From contig NW_023603184.1 in assembly GCF_014898055.3 (NCBI RefSeq), forward strand, positions 111,404,615 through 111,468,614: a stretch of DNA of 64,000 bases, read 5' to 3'. The notes beneath the pieces were generated by a model. That model saw nothing but the letters and a program-made list of their open reading frames with translations, did not search any database and was not told the DNA's origin. Source of the DNA: Talpa occidentalis. Its lineage: Eukaryota > Chordata > Mammalia > Eulipotyphla > Talpidae. How positions within the stretch are numbered: the stretch's first letter is position 1; the number at the start of each line of letters is the position of its first letter. Position numbers and translations under genes: made by a program. This document shows positions 1 to 13,518 of the stretch, one piece after another.

Positions 1-71
1 TGCAGAGACTGTAGAGGCTGCAGACAGCTTCACAGCGCTGTGCTCAACTGCCTGCACCACTAGGGAGGCCC
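1..71 (-). mobile_element. tRNA-derived SINE, head only (cut by window edge)
   Basis: Read on the minus strand this begins GGGCCTCCCTAGTGGTGCAG and continues through the tRNA-like region shared with the other SINEs here. Only the 5' head lies in the window, and the body and tail lie off the left edge. The subfamily cannot be told. Confidence 0.85.
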
Positions 72-3000
72 ATCGTGACTGATATCTTGTAGCTATTTTT
101 ACCATAGTAGAATGTATGCTGTCCTCATACAAGAACCATAAGAAAACCCTTTCCCTCAAATCTACTTCTCCTTAAGTTTTTCCATGTCAGTAAGCAGCAC
201 CATATCATATTAATAAATTAAGGTCTGTTGATTTCCTATGTTTATCTTACCTCCAGATACACAATCTATTGGCAAGTCCTGTGTGCTATGCAGTCAAAAT
301 ATATCCCCAATCTATTTTTGATGATTTTTACTCTAATCCCACTAGTAATGGCACCAAGGTGCCTTTTGTTCTCTTTGGTTGCTAATTAACTTTGTAACTC
401 CAGCTTTCACGCTATTATAACCTAAAATCTATGCAACAGTATAAAAGATCCTTTAAATATATAAATTGGTTGTTTCTTCCCAGCTTAAAACATTCTATAG
501 TTTCCCATTGTGCATAGAAATAATCATCCAGTCTAAACAAGCACCCCCATTCAAGCCATTCACTCTTTATCATAGTATCCCCTTTAGATTCTTCATAGTA
601 CAAAACATCCACTGAAGTTGTTTTAAACATATTTGGTTATTAGTTTGTCTTTTATCTTTTATTTTTATGTAAGTTTCATAAGAGCAGATAGTTTTTCTAC
701 TCTCTTCTATCATATTTATGGCTAGAATATTAAAGTCTACCACAGTCTGACATGAAGCCCTTGGAAAGATTTAATGCACATCACATTAGCTAGAAAAAGA
801 GAATAAATGAGGTGAAAATATTTTGTAGTGTCATTTTTCCAAGAAATCTTGTAGGAATAGAGTCACCACATGAAGTTATTCTTGTGTCCATTATTGCTGC
901 AAAAATGAAAACTTCTGTTGTAGTCTGTGGATGCCTTTAAAATGGCCAACAACTACAAATTTATTAAATATTCTATTCTACACAGTCAGCTTAAATATCC
1001 TCACTATTTTTGAAAAACTTTCAGTGGTGCAGGGACTGTTTTATAGGATTGTCTATTACCACCATGAAGGAGCTGAGAGCAAGGGTATGAAAGCATTGCT
1101 CTAGTGCAAGAGTGTAATATGCTAGGGTAAAAGGAAGGTCCTGCAGACACCATGATTTAGGTCTTCCAAGCATAGTGTCTTACTTTTTTCCCCAAAGCAT
1201 AGCTCAAATATTCCCCCAGAATGCCACTCCATCCTAAAGAACTACTCCATATCTTAGTTAAGAATGTTTCAAGTACTTAACAGGATAGCCTGGTAAACTA
1301 TTTACACCCTTGTGGACAATTTATATATTTTCTTTGATAGTTGGTTTCCCAAAATATATTCTTCTTTGTGTCATCCATACTAGATATAATTAAGTAATTA
1401 TTCTCATCTTGATTTATATATATTAAACTTTTATGATATATTTAAATCACCTGAGAATAAAATGTTTTCTCTTAAGTTCTCCACTGAGATGTGAAACATG
1501 ATTATTTTTACAGTAAATTTTTGACTTTCCTTGTTAAATTGCATATGCCATATAAATGGGATACATTTTAAGGATAGATGTTGTTCACTGGGTCCAATTA
1601 TGCATGTTCTGTTTCTAATAAAATATGGAAACTGCTATTTATCTTGAGGAATGAACCAGTTGGGAAACAAATGCCTTAGAAAGCCAAAATGCTGTTATTA
1701 CCCAAAGAATCCTCATTTAGAAGCTCTCTTAAGGCTCTTTAGGTTAAATGGCCTGTTTTATGTTATGGATTAAAACCCCTAATCAAAAAGATAAATAGAA
1801 TCATTAGAATTCAGTTGCTCACAATAATTAATTTAGTAACCACTAGGTACAGATGTTGATTGGTTGTGACTGGAATTAGAATGGTACAAAAGATGTAGTC
1901 ATTGCCATTCGATGCTAACAATTTAGAAAGATAGTAGACAAATTACACATGCACACACACTATACTATAATTGGGTTTATACAAATGCCAAGGAGATGGC
2001 TTGAAGAAATCACTGAATCATTGACGCATCTGTGGCATTTGTAGCTTTCATATACTTAAGTCTATTTATTTGTCCTTTAAACTTTTCCCTAATCTTCATG
2101 AGTCATCTTCAATTTGGGTGTAAGTTTACTTTGCAAATAGAACTTTGAGAAAAAGTACTCTGAATATTCTTTCTGTAAAAAAAAATTGAAATAATATTGG
2201 TTTGCCTCATTTTTTGCATATTAGAAATCTGGGATCTTCCCTCTTAGGTACTGCTGCCACACTACATCCACCACTATGACACCAAGTCCACCACTGTACT
2301 CCATAGAGCAGCCGTCCCACCTTGCCCTGGTCCCTTCCTTCTCCCCTGCTTCTGGAAGCCTCTGTTCAGAGTCAGCTTTACTCTGAATATTCTTTGATCT
2401 CTTCTTTTGGTGGGTGACTGTAAAGCAATCATTTGATTCCTCTTTTCCTAGAAAGAAATCAATGGCAAATATTTTACAAGAAAAAAGTCTTCATGTTTTG
2501 AAAAAGTGTGTCCAAAACTAGTACAATTTTAAAATCTCATTGGCTTACAAATGTTAGAATTTTTGAAAATTGTGGTATGTTTTATTCTCATTAACTTCCA
2601 TCAATCAGATTGGTTAAGGTACCTATTAAAAATCCAATTTTGGTGATATTTAGAATGTGGATATTAAGTAGGATTATAATATTTAATTAAACCATTAAGT
2701 TTTGTGGTTTTTATGAATAATATTCTTTATAAGACTTATTACATAATTATTTTCACCTTGGAATGAGAAGGAAAGACAATGTGTTTTTAAAATAATTCTC
2801 TTTTAGAATTATAGCTCTTATAGAAGCTATAACTTACTTTACAAGAGTAGATTTTGCAACTTAGAGACTAAAAAGAATTTTTATGTGGAATATGATCAGA
2901 TCCAGTCACATTCAAGTCCTGGGTAATTGAGTGTTCATTAATGGTTTTTCAACTGAAATTTCTATCCTAAAAGTAGAAGCACATTTTAAAAGCCTGCTAG

Positions 3001-3317
3001 TAATCTCCACTTGAATATTTGCATTAGCACCTTGGATTTGGTGTCTTCAAAATTCTGTATAAATCTGCGTATGTGATCAAAAATATTTAATAAATTAATA
3101 TTGGAATGCATCATTCCCAAGAATTTTATTATGGAATTGCACTTAAATCTTAAAATTTTAATTACCTCATCTTTTCCCTTTTATTGCTAATCCATTTTAA
3201 AATCCTGCCAGTACTATTTCTGTGGTATTTCTTTATTCCGCTTCATTTATTCAACAAATATTTACTGAGTGTGTACTATTTGCCACAAACTAAAGCAATG
3301 TTGTTCATGACAACATG
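72..3317. other. AT-rich non-coding sequence
   Basis: No gene or recent repeat is recognised. Open frames are short and look like chance frames. A slightly GC-richer patch at 2240-2380 shows no convincing exon. Confidence 0.6.
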
Positions 3318-3672
3318 GAGCTTGGCTTTTTTTTTTTTGTTAAAAGATTTTTTAAATTTATTTATACAAGCACTGGGTATAGTCAGAAGCGCGGAAGGGT
3401 GAGAGAATTCACCAGAGCCAGAGCGGGGAACAGAACAGGCAGAGTGACGAAATTCACTGCTGAGGGGAGCTGCGGGTGCAGCAGGAGAGGTCTGCGCATC
3501 ATGTGGGACCCTCCTCCAGTGGCCTGAGAGCAGCCGGGGATCGAACAGTGCGTGCCATGTGGGACCCTCGCCCGATGGCCGGGGATCAAACCGGCGCTGC
3601 AGAGGCTGCGGGCAGCTTCGCAACCCAGCACTCAACCACTGCGCCACCGGGGAGGCCTGAGCTTGGCTTTTT
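3318..3672 (-). mobile_element. Long tRNA-derived SINE with target duplication
   Basis: The element (about 3331-3658) lies on the minus strand. Its head GGCCTCCCCGGTGGCGCAG is at the right end, and its AAATAAATTTAAAAAATC-type tail is at the left. The direct repeat gagcttggcttttt at 3318-3330 and 3659-3672 is the target-site duplication. The body is the 'agtcagaagcgcgg' type. The stretch around catgtgggaccctc is present twice (near 3500 and 3557), so this copy carries an internal duplication of roughly 55-60 bp that makes it longer than its relatives. Confidence 0.92.
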
Positions 3673-3724
3673 GTGGGGGAAATCTGTATTTTTTTATCAA
3701 TTCTCTTGACACTAATGTAGATCT

Positions 3725-4300
3725 CCATTTCCTCTCACCTGAACTATTGTAATGGTGTCCTACCTCATCTTTTGGCATCTAGTGTCTCTGCACTCCATCT
3801 TATACAATTAATCTTAGAAGCATACTTTATTAACTTTTGTGCAATATCATAAACAGCTCCCATCATCGCCACCTGGTTTAGAAATCCTTTAACTTGCTGT
3901 TTTATAGCCTGACCCAGCTACATTTACTAACTTTCCTCTTGCATTCTGTTTTGTGGAAAAACTAGGCTTCTCACCAGTCCTCCAATATTTAACCACTTCT
4001 GTGCCACTTACTGTTTTCTGCCTCTGGAATGATCTGTTCTGTGTCTGCTTGTTAAAGTCTTACCGATCTTTGAAGTCCAGTGCTGCTATTCTTTCCTGAC
4101 TCCTTCAAATAGAAATATTTTCTTTCCCTTTTAAGCACTCATGGATATTTCTTTGCATCTTTATTGTCACACTTACCAGTTGTGATACAGTCACAGTTTT
4201 GGTTTTTGTCTTACCTAATTGAAGACATCCTACATATTGCTCCATTCTTCACAACAGCTAGTATAATATCTTGTGCTCAATGAGCTGAATAAAAGACGAA
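3725..4300 (+). repeat. L2 LINE remnant (3' part)
   Basis: The order of phrases follows the L2 3' region: gaactattgtaatggtgtcc, then a pyrimidine-rich stretch, 'tctggaatgatctgttc', 'gaagtccagtgctgc', 'cctgactccttcaaa', and an end 'caatgagctgaataaaag'. It is highly diverged. The family assignment is from memory of the consensus. Confidence 0.6.
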
Positions 4301-7300
4301 CAGATCTGGCTAATTAAGTGGCAATGTTCATATATTGTATATTTGTATAATATCCAAAGTAATCTAATCATATCTTAACTATGAAATTTGATCGAACATT
4401 TGAATTTCCCTAAGTGATAACCAAATTTATTTTATAAAATTGTATTTAAACAAGGTAGAGTTTCTTAACAAATGATTAAAATGTGGGCAGGTTGCTTAGT
4501 TGTTTGTGCACTAAGGCAATGTATTAATACTTTTTCAAGGATACTAAAAACCAACAAAATTAAAGTAATGTTGTAATTTAATGTCAAACCAGAGGATCAA
4601 ATTGGAATATTTTCTTCTGTTAGGAAATTCCCTTGATGACATACAGCTATTTATAAATATACCTCTAAACTATCAGAGCTCATAATTTTGCAGGTTGAAA
4701 GTACTTGCTGGTGGGTTGGTAATTCAAAAGCTTCACTCGCATCTGCCCTTTCCACCTTTCCAGTTTCACTTAATTTGACAACTTCAAGCTATTGGAGACT
4801 ATAAATGCTTTGATGAAAAAGCATCTAGCGAGATCATGTCGAGAGATGTTGAGTCAGATAATCTCCAGACTTGTCTGGAATTCATATGATTTTGAGGGGA
4901 TGGGGTTGGTATTGTGTCTGGCTGTGAAACAAAGACCTGGAACAGGAAAAGTGTTGCAGAAGAAAAATGAACAGCTCGGCTTATCTATCCCTGGGAACAG
5001 GAATAGTGCATGCCAAGGGACAGATCTCTAATTGTAACTGTTTTCCTATTAAACTTGATCAATTCTGTCATTTGGTAGACTGCCTAGTGGAAACACACAT
5101 GTGATTTTTATAACACTTTTACAATATACAGTTCACTTTGCCTTTAAAAACTGTTTCGCCTAACACAGCTATTCCATAAAGAGAGGGCTACCACTTGCTT
5201 GAAGAGTTTATTTCTGATTGTATTTCATATGTTTAATCACAATTCATTTTGTAGAATGATCCTATAGTTCTCTTAGAAAAAAACAATGATTATGTCATTG
5301 CCAGAATGCTTTTCTGTCCCAAGAGACTGAATTACTCTTTTCTGTGAATTTATTTCCACAGACTAAGGGAGAATATGATGCAAGCTAAGTCCCTAAGCAG
5401 ACTTCTGCCCAGATGTACAGTACATGATGCCAAAGCCACACAGTCATCCCATGGGTAAGCACATTTGTATCACAACAATCACATTATTCCAAATCTTTAT
5501 TAATTTATTCATTGCGGTATTCCCTTATGGAGGCAACCAAGGGATCATTAAAAAAACAGCAAGTAGATTAAAATCTCAAAGAAATAGGTCTTTGCATTTA
5601 TTTCAAAAATGTTAAATTCAGGTGGTTAAGTGAATAGTTGTTTGAAGAAAAACTTTGCGTCTAGTAAATGACTAGAAGAAGGCTTTTTCACTGAGGGAAT
5701 CCTGGAGAATTTGAACAATTTTGAAAACTATGCTTGACCTTTTGCAGGGGAAGTGACATATTGCTTAGCTGTCTTGGCTTCTTAGATACCCACTCTGATA
5801 GAGATGCTTCAGATATTCTAATGGTCTAGAGATAAGAGCCCATAATATTTCTGAGTGCTCTTCATGGCTGTTTGAAATTTCCTTCCAGGTGTGATTGGGC
5901 AGGAATTCATGAAACATTCCAGTTGCTCTGTAGTCTCAGGTGCCTATTAACATTGCTTATGCCTAAAGATATAGATAGATTTAATTCCAAGGAAATTAAG
6001 CCCAAAGGATCCGGAATTGGAGGAAAAAATCCATATACAGCCATTGATAAGAAATGATTTTTAAATTCCTGGTGATTGGATAGATAAACCTTTTTAAGCA
6101 CACAGTTAGAAAATAGTTTTGTTTTTAGTGCTTTCTTTGTTTTTGTAGTGACTGTCTGAGTGTTATTTTGAGAAAGGTGTGAGGGTGCACTGATCAAGTT
6201 GTGATGTCTTTCACAGGCAAGGGATAGAGGAGGCGAAGGAATGCTTTACATTTAAAGAGTTGGCATAGGTCTGTAGAGTGTTCTATTATTTTTTATAATG
6301 AAGGCAGAAATATGATTCACCATGGCTTTCTTCCTCAATTTCATGCAGTACCCAAACTGAAGATCTGAAAAGCCACTGAAAAATCTTTGTTCAGTCTATA
6401 GCAAATCAGTAGGTTAACAACAGGAATGAAATAGTGGAAGTCCTAACATCTTTATCATTTATACTGCCAAATTGGAGGACCAATGAAGAGTTTAGATGCA
6501 TGAATATTTTTCAAACTAATGAACTATTTTGAGGCAGCATTTAAAAATCTTTCTACAACATAGAAAGTAGTAGTGCATTAGCTTATTTCTAATTTTAAAC
6601 TCCTAACATCTATAATCATGAATAAATTATATAGAACATGCAGAATGTATTTTTCCTTTTATGCCTGTCTCAAACTTGAATTTATGATAAATACATGTCT
6701 CCATCAAGTTGGAACCATCAAAAGAGACAGTTTAAATGATAGTAAGAAGTTGGAGAGGAGGAGAAATAATCTCTGCATGGATGAGCACACTAACTTATAT
6801 GATAATTACACTCAGTAATTTCAAATGTTGTGAAATTGGATTTCTTATATTCAAAGAAAAATATTGAAATATGAATTGATGCAAGTGTTTCCTTATCAGG
6901 TCCAGATACTCAAACAAAATTTCTTCTTTAGAGAGAAATTTACACAGAAATGAGTAATATATATTTATTTTTTATCTTAATCAACTTCATTCCTTTTCTG
7001 CTTAATTTCCCCAGTTTTTTCAAAGGGAAACACTATCCTCAGATCCTCAGTTCATGTGGACCAGAGCTGGGTATATGGCGAAGGTCCAAATAACCAGCAT
7101 TATAGTGATTGTTTCAGAGACAGATACATGACTTAATTGGGCCTATGAAAAGTAGCCATAAAGCTTCAGGCTCGTAACCATTGGGCAAGGCACAGTCTCC
7201 CACTGGGCTCTAGGTCTAATTTTCTTGTGGCCATTTTGTGGGAAAAGACCCCCAAAAAAGAGAAATTGAGAGAGACAGAGTTACTCAAAGAATTCTAATT

Positions 7301-9159
7301 CTATTCTAATTAGCTTGTCAAATCTTATTTTTAAAATCTCTTTGTCAATATATTTGACATAAAAATCCTTTCTAATTTAAGCCAACTTCTACTGGTTTGT
7401 TATTTATAAGCAAAATGTGCCTGGCCAGTATCTACAGTTCTATAATTTCATAAAATTTTGTTACAGAACTCATTTTGAATTTTAATTAATAATACAAACA
7501 CATAGAGATCCTAGACTTAACATCATACTCATATATTTGGAGGACAAATGTGACATATTTGTACATGTAAAATTAGGACTAACACTTAAAATATTTAGTT
7601 TGATATTGTGATATTAAATTATTATTATATTGGTAATGATTTTAGTTGTGTCTGGAATGATCATATGACTGTACCAAAGTGGCTATTGTAATAGAAGTTG
7701 GATTTTGACATTGTTTTATGGTGTTATAGATAGAAATTCTGTATTGCTCAACATCTGCCCTACTGATCATCTGTTATCCCTTCAAATTTAAAAAAAGGGT
7801 ATGCAGAAGAAAACATCAAAATTGACAATCAAAATGCAGATTTTTTTGTTATGCTTATCAAGAACTTCCAATAACCTACAATTCTAGGGCCCTCTGGTGC
7901 ATTGAATTGGGGCACATGGCTGGAGACACCACCTCCATGAGTCTACATTTGGTACACAAAGGCACAGCTGTGAAGGAAAAGGAAAAATTGGATTGTCAAG
8001 ATGCCCCTGACTTAACTGATAGCCTATTTGGATGTGGAGAGGACAAGAGAGAAAAGCTGAAGTTTGGCATAAAAAGTAGAAGGTTGTAGCATTCTCTAGA
8101 GTGCTAACTTGAAGGCCCAGTTAAGTTCTGGCAAACCATTGCCCAATGAATGTCTTGAGTTCTGACTCATCAATTTATGACTCCATCATCCATGAGAGGG
8201 GTTGTAACTAGCAGGAAATTGGGCAGAAGTGGGTCTGGTTTAAAAAAGAGAGAGGAAACAATTCTCTTTTTAATATAATAGCCAAAAATATGTGCCCATT
8301 AGATAAAGGAAGTTAATTTGAATAATTGGTTTTTATGGATTTATATTAGAGCTTGGCTTCTGGCTTTGCTAAAAGAATAATTCTTTCCTGATGCTGGACT
8401 CTCAGCTGCTACTATTTCCTAGGGAGTCATACCTGTCACTCTTAAACATTAATTACTCTCTATGCTTGTGACTATATCACATCATTTCATTATTCAGCAG
8501 CTACTTGAAAGTCATTTTACCATTTAACTTTCAAATACTGCCAATACAATAGAGCAGCAGTCAACTGAACAGACTTGTATCCCAAGGAAGCTCTGGGATT
8601 CCAACCAGGTTTCAGTCTGTCAATTAACCATCCATAGAGTTTGTGATCAAGGATGATAAAGAAGTAATGCAAGAAATATATAGAATTTTAGTAGCTATGG
8701 ACTCACATTTAATTGATACACTTCAAGAGTCTTCACTCTCTTTTCCCCACACCCTACCTCATATTTTATGAGGAGAAATGAGCATTTTGACAAAAGAGTG
8801 ATGCTTCTTAATTATTCCATCTTAGCCTGATTGGACTGGGTAACTTGGGCAAAAAGTCTAGTGTACTGTGAAATTTATAAATAGCGCTGATGCTATGGTT
8901 AGTCACATCTCTGAGAAGTGAAGTTCCTTTCCTGAAATTTGCAGTTATAAAGATAATTTTGTCCCCATCACTCTTGCCTTACTAAGTACCATAGACTATG
9001 GTTAAATTTTTATTGATTTGAATAATATCAAAGACCGTTACCTGAATACTATTTACAGGACCTGTACATGTATTTTAAAAATCTTTTCCTTTGATAACTG
9101 GTTAGTTACACATTTTTCACTGTTCTCTAGTATTCTTGACAAGAGAGATTGTAACGTGC
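4301..9159. other. AT-rich unique sequence
   Basis: No gene, young repeat or RNA gene is recognised. Frames at 4792-5031, 5872-6057, 6618-6818 and 7907-8089 are short and show no recognisable domain. Confidence 0.55.
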
Positions 9160-9640
9160 ATCCTTGACTTATTCTGGTCTAATACCAATTATTAGCTTTA
9201 CTTCTTCCCTGATAATACTGGAATCCTATGATACAACATTTATCCACTCCCTTCTTTTATGTTATTGTTGTACTTTCAATCCAAGAAGACATCACAGTTA
9301 CTGTCAAATTAATATTCATTTATGTTTACCCATTTGTTTATTCTTAATTTCCCCCAGCATTTTGGTGATAGTGTTTTTTCTGTCTGAAGATATACTTTTG
9401 TAATTTCTTTTGTGACTGATGTATATAGATTCTCTCAGTCTTGATTTATATCAATACCTTTATTTAACCTTCAATTTTGAAGAGTATTTTCACAGAAAAT
9501 TAGAGATTGGCAGTTGTTTTCTTTTACATTTTAAAGAAGTCTTTTAATTGTCTTTGGCTTCTATCACTTCTGTTGAGAAGTTTTCTTTATTCTTGTTGTT
9601 CCTTTGAATTTATACCCATTAATTGTTTAGTTAATTTAAT
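9160..9640 (-). repeat. Ancient L1M/HAL1-like remnant
   Basis: The stretch at 9480-9640 ('cttttaattgtctttggcttc', 'tctgttgagaagttttc', 'ttcttgttgttcctttg') follows the antisense of the L1 ORF1 region of old L1M or HAL1 elements. The left part (9160-9400) is less certain. It is too decayed for any reading frame. Confidence 0.45.
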
Positions 9641-10294
9641 TCTTTTTGAAAATCCTCACATTAGGTAATGAGCTATTAAAAGAAAAGAATTCTATTAAAT
9701 TATTAAACGTTGTTATAATGTAATCCATCCGAGCCTAAAGCAAGGAAAACATTTATAAAATAGAAAGTCAAGAGTTGAAAGTAAATAAATGTTGGAAGTA
9801 AATGCAATGAGTAAATGCAATAAGTACAAAGTTTATTGTCCTCACTAAAAGAGGGAAAGAAGATTTGAGGATAAGTAGTAATTGGTGAAGAAGAGGTGCA
9901 ACAGAGTCAGTTTTTGGAAGGCATATTCTTTTTCTTGCACCGTTTCAATCTCTGATTTTCAACTTGTTTTAGAGTGCATTTAATCAAACATTTACAGTTC
10001 TCAAGAAACCTCAAAGGGAGAAAATAGAGTTTAAATATGAGAGAGGTTCAAAATTCATAAACATAGCGCATACATACAATAGACTGAATAAACTGTAGAA
10101 GATACAACTTCTGAAGATTTGTTGAAAGTGCTACCTTTCCATCTTTCTCACTTCCATCTTTCTCACTATTTTGGTATTATTAAACATGGTATGCAAAGCA
10201 TATTTGTTTCATATCATGTTCTTTAACTAGAAACTTACATAAATTAAGTCTGCATGGAATAATACTGAAATTTCATGTATCATAGTATGCTTAG
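9641..10294. other. Unannotated AT-rich sequence
   Basis: Nothing recognisable except short direct repeats such as 'gtaaatgcaat' (about 9797-9824) and 'ccatctttctcactt'. Confidence 0.5.
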
Positions 10295-10530
10295 AAGTGT
10301 GTTGAGGGGTTGAATGTGTCCTCCAAAAAGGTAAGTTGAAGTCCTATCCCTAGAATTTTAGGATATGATCTTTTTTGGTAATATGTTCTTTGCAGATGTG
10401 ATTAGGTTAAAAAGAGGTTATACTGGTATGGGGTAGACCATCCAATATGACTTGGTATTATCTTAAGAAAAAGAGAGAGCCACAGAAAGAAAGCAATTAT
10501 GTGATGACAGTGTGCCAAACATATTCTTAA
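10295..10530 (+). mobile_element. MLT1-like (MaLR) LTR fragment
   Basis: Phrases such as 'gttgaatgtgtcctccaaaa', 'ttgaagtcctatccctag', 'tttgcagatgtgattagg' and 'catccaatatgacttgg' follow the 5' half of an MLT1-type LTR. The 3' half is lost or unrecognisable. No internal retroviral genes are seen nearby. Confidence 0.6.
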
Positions 10531-12178
10531 AATGTTAAACATGTATATGTCATGCAGTCTTACCCTGTACAATGGCTCTTTGTAAGGTGGATCCAGATAC
10601 TTATGGTTTGTGGGTTGACAGCTCAACTGGCATGGCAGATTCCCCTTGAGATCCAGGTATTCAGCACCAAGTCCTTCACTGTCTCTCACCATTTACAACC
10701 TTTGAGATCCCACCATCATAAAGCTCATGCATTCATGGAAACTCCAGAAACAGGCTCACCCTAAAATAGAATACCATCTTATTTCTAGCAGTCCAGAATC
10801 CAACAATGTCTCTATCAATGCCTTAATTCTAGACAGACAGAGTGCATCACTTCCTCTCTTAGATAATTCACTACAAATGCTTCCCAGAGCTGGATTTGTT
10901 CATAGTTCCTTGAGGGTAAGAAAAACCTGGATTTCAAATGAAGTTCTGGCTACTTTTTGGGGAAAAGGAAGGGGAAAATACATTTTATGTTTCTAAGTGT
11001 AAACAAGATATGATTGATAGCGCCAAAGATGGTTTATGTAATTGAAATTTCAATAACTTATTTGCTACATTTCTCATGAGATGAAATGTCTCATTCTATA
11101 TATTATTCTAAACAATCTTCATTGTGACTTTTGTTCATTCTACTATCAAAGGAGAGAGACTGTGATATTTGATATTTTAATGTAGCTCTCAGATTTATCA
11201 AAATCCACTGTAGTCTTAATATGGTCATTGCCTTCAGCTATACCCAGCAGCACTTCATACACTGAAAACCTTAATGTGGTTAATAAATATTTTTACGTAG
11301 AAGAAGGATATGCCAAAACGGTGGCTAATTTTAAATAACTTGATTTTGTATTACAGGATTCAACACAATGAAGGGTGATTTTAGGTCAGCATTAACCCAA
11401 AACTTCACTTCTTGCATTCTTTTTTTTTTTTTCAATCTCTTCCCTCTTATCAATAGCTGATAAAACTGTCTTATTGGCAAATCTATCTCAGAGTCATCTA
11501 TCAGGAGATTCATCCATCAAGCCATCTTAGCTGTAGTCATTAAAACGATCCAACTAATTCTTTATTTTTATTATTCTTTGTGTATTAATGTAAATGTATT
11601 CATCTCACTTTTGGTAACATTCTTATTGATGCTACACACTTCATCTCATTGCTAGTGCACTCTCAAGCAGGTGTCTGTTGACTCAGAAATCTTACTTTTC
11701 TCACTCAAATAGTTATATGTGGGCCTTTGTCTCCAGGGGTGACACTCATGCTGGAGCACAAGGTAGAAACATTTCCTCATTTTGTTCTTTACATGACCTT
11801 TAAAAATGAAGACAAATATCCAAATGTTCTAAAAAGTGAACATTTTTCAATCATTGTTCCTTCAGAGACAATATTCAGGGATGGCTAATCATGCTATTAG
11901 TGAATGTTTCTTGTCTGACTTCAAATTTCTAGCTGTCCTCTCTGCTGACAGAAGTGTGATTCATTTTTTCTCTATGCTCTTTGCTTCATAGCTGCTTTAA
12001 GGGGCATTTAATTTAGACTGAGCAAAGTATAGTAGAAAAAAACACTTGTCTGGAAATTCTGACTAAATTAGGAATTTCTCCTTCAGTTCAACCCAGTGGG
12101 CCCTAATGTCCATTTTCTCATACATTTATGATTTCACTATACACTTGATATAGATTGTATCTATAATTTCAGGCAATT
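10531..12178. other. Unannotated sequence
   Basis: No gene or clear repeat. Frames at 10552-10764 and 10727-10996 partly overlap the LTR remnant and are probably chance. Confidence 0.5.
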
Positions 12179-12473
12179 TTTATTAATTAATTTTTTAAAA
12201 GATTTATTTATTTATGCATACAAGAGCTAGGGTACAGGCCAGAGATGAGGGTGAGAGGATTCACCAGAGACAGAGTAGATTGCAGAACAGGCAGACTGAC
12301 TGAAATACACAGCTGAGGGGAACAGTGGGCGACTCAGGAGAGGTCTGCTGTGCCATGTGGGTTGCTCCCTGGCCGGTCAGGGATCGAACTCGTGCTGCAG
12401 AGGCTGAGGATTGCTTCATAGTGAGGTACTTAACCCTTGCGCCACCAGGGAGGCCCCTTTATTAATTAATTTT
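12179..12473 (-). mobile_element. Long tRNA-derived SINE, 'ctgggg-acaggcc' subtype
   Basis: Head GGGGCCTCCCTGGTGGCGCA is at 12457 and tail 'aaaagatttatttattta' at 12195, so it runs on the minus strand. The perfect 16-bp target duplication tttattaattaatttt is at 12179-12194 and 12458-12473. The body has the 'gggtacaggccagag' and 'catgtgggttgctccc' variants that separate it from the copy at 3.3 kb. Confidence 0.93.
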
Positions 12474-12499
12474 AAAGGTTCTTTGTAAGTTCATTATTG

Positions 12500-12815
12500 A
12501 ACAATGAATAGCAGTTCTTTTTTGTTATTTATTTTGTTATTTATTTACTTTTTCTTATGTTTATTGAGGTAGTGTTGGATTAAAACACTGCTTAAGTTTT
12601 AGGGTATAGGTTGATGCCCTTAGCAATATGTTATCACACCAAAGCCCCATTAATTCTCCCAAAATTCACTGAGCCTTTTACCCCTTTTGCCACTATCCTT
12701 CCACCTTCTTTCCCTCGTGGCTCAGTTCTGCAGTCAGATTTCCAGGGTTTGTTTTGATCTGTTCCTTTGCTTTGTTTCTTTATATTTCACATATGAGTGA
12801 GATCATCTGGCATTT
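12500..12815 (-). mobile_element. Old L1 3' end (L1M-type)
   Basis: 'tttattgaggtagtgttgg', 'ttaccccttttgccac', 'cacatatgagtgagatcatc' follow the antisense of an L1M 3' UTR and ORF2 end. It is interrupted or truncated at 12816 by the next SINE. Confidence 0.65.
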
Positions 12816-13115
12816 TAGACAAACACTTTTTTTTTTTAAAGATTTATGTATTTATGCATACAACAGCTGGGGTACAGGCCAGTGTTGCAGGGGGTGAGAG
12901 AATTCACCAGAGACAGAGTGGGGAACAGAACAGGCAGATTGACCGAAGTACACTGCTGAGGGGAACAGCGGGCTAGTCAGGAGAGGTCTGCTGTGCCATG
13001 TGGGTTCCTCCCTGGCCAGCCGGGGATGGAACTCATGCTGTAGAGGCTTTGAATTGCTTCATAGTGCAGGGCTTAACCCCTTGCGCCACCAGGGAGGCCC
13101 TAGGCAAACACTTTT
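12816..13115 (-). mobile_element. Long tRNA-derived SINE
   Basis: The element is about 12831-13100, on the minus strand, of the same subtype as its left neighbour. The target duplication tagacaaacactttt / taggcaaacactttt is at 12816-12830 and 13101-13115, with one mismatch. It sits at the edge of the old L1 3' end. Confidence 0.93.
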
Positions 13116-13230
13116 AAGACAAACTTGGGCACAGTATACTTCAAACTCAAAAATAATTCTCCAATATTCAGGGGAATTCTTGTTTTATTGTATATATTTG
13201 GATTTTGAAAATCTGGATCAAATTTGTACA

Positions 13231-13518
13231 TTAAAAGTTGTGCATTAGGCCCTCACTGGTTGCACAGGCAGTTGAGCACCACGCTGTGAAGCTGTCCGCA
13301 GCCTCTGCAGCACGGGTTCTGTCCCAGCTGGCCGGGGAGAAACCCATGTGGCGCAGCAGACCTCTCCTGTCTCATCCGTTGCTCCCCTCAGCAGTGTATT
13401 TCAGTTAGTCTGCCTGTTCTGTTTCCCGCTTTGTCTGTGGTGAATCCTCTCACCCTCCTGCACATCTGGCCTGTACCCGGTTCTTTTATAAATAATCTTT
13501 TTTTGAAAAAGTGCATTA
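13231..13518 (+). mobile_element. Long tRNA-derived SINE, plus strand
   Basis: Head GGCCCTCACTGGTTGCACAG is at 13248 and the tail 'tataaataatctttttt' near 13490. The imperfect target duplication is ttaaaagttgtgcatta / aaaaagtgcatta (13231-13247 and 13506-13518). It is more diverged than its neighbours and its B box (gggttctgtccc) is damaged. It lies about 130 bp from the minus-strand copy, making an inverted SINE pair. Confidence 0.9.

Noticed and set aside
3325..3728. 150-codon minus-strand frame as a proline/serine-rich protein
   Set aside because: It translates the GC-rich SINE body. The same phrases recur in other SINE copies at 42.4 and 60.1 kb.
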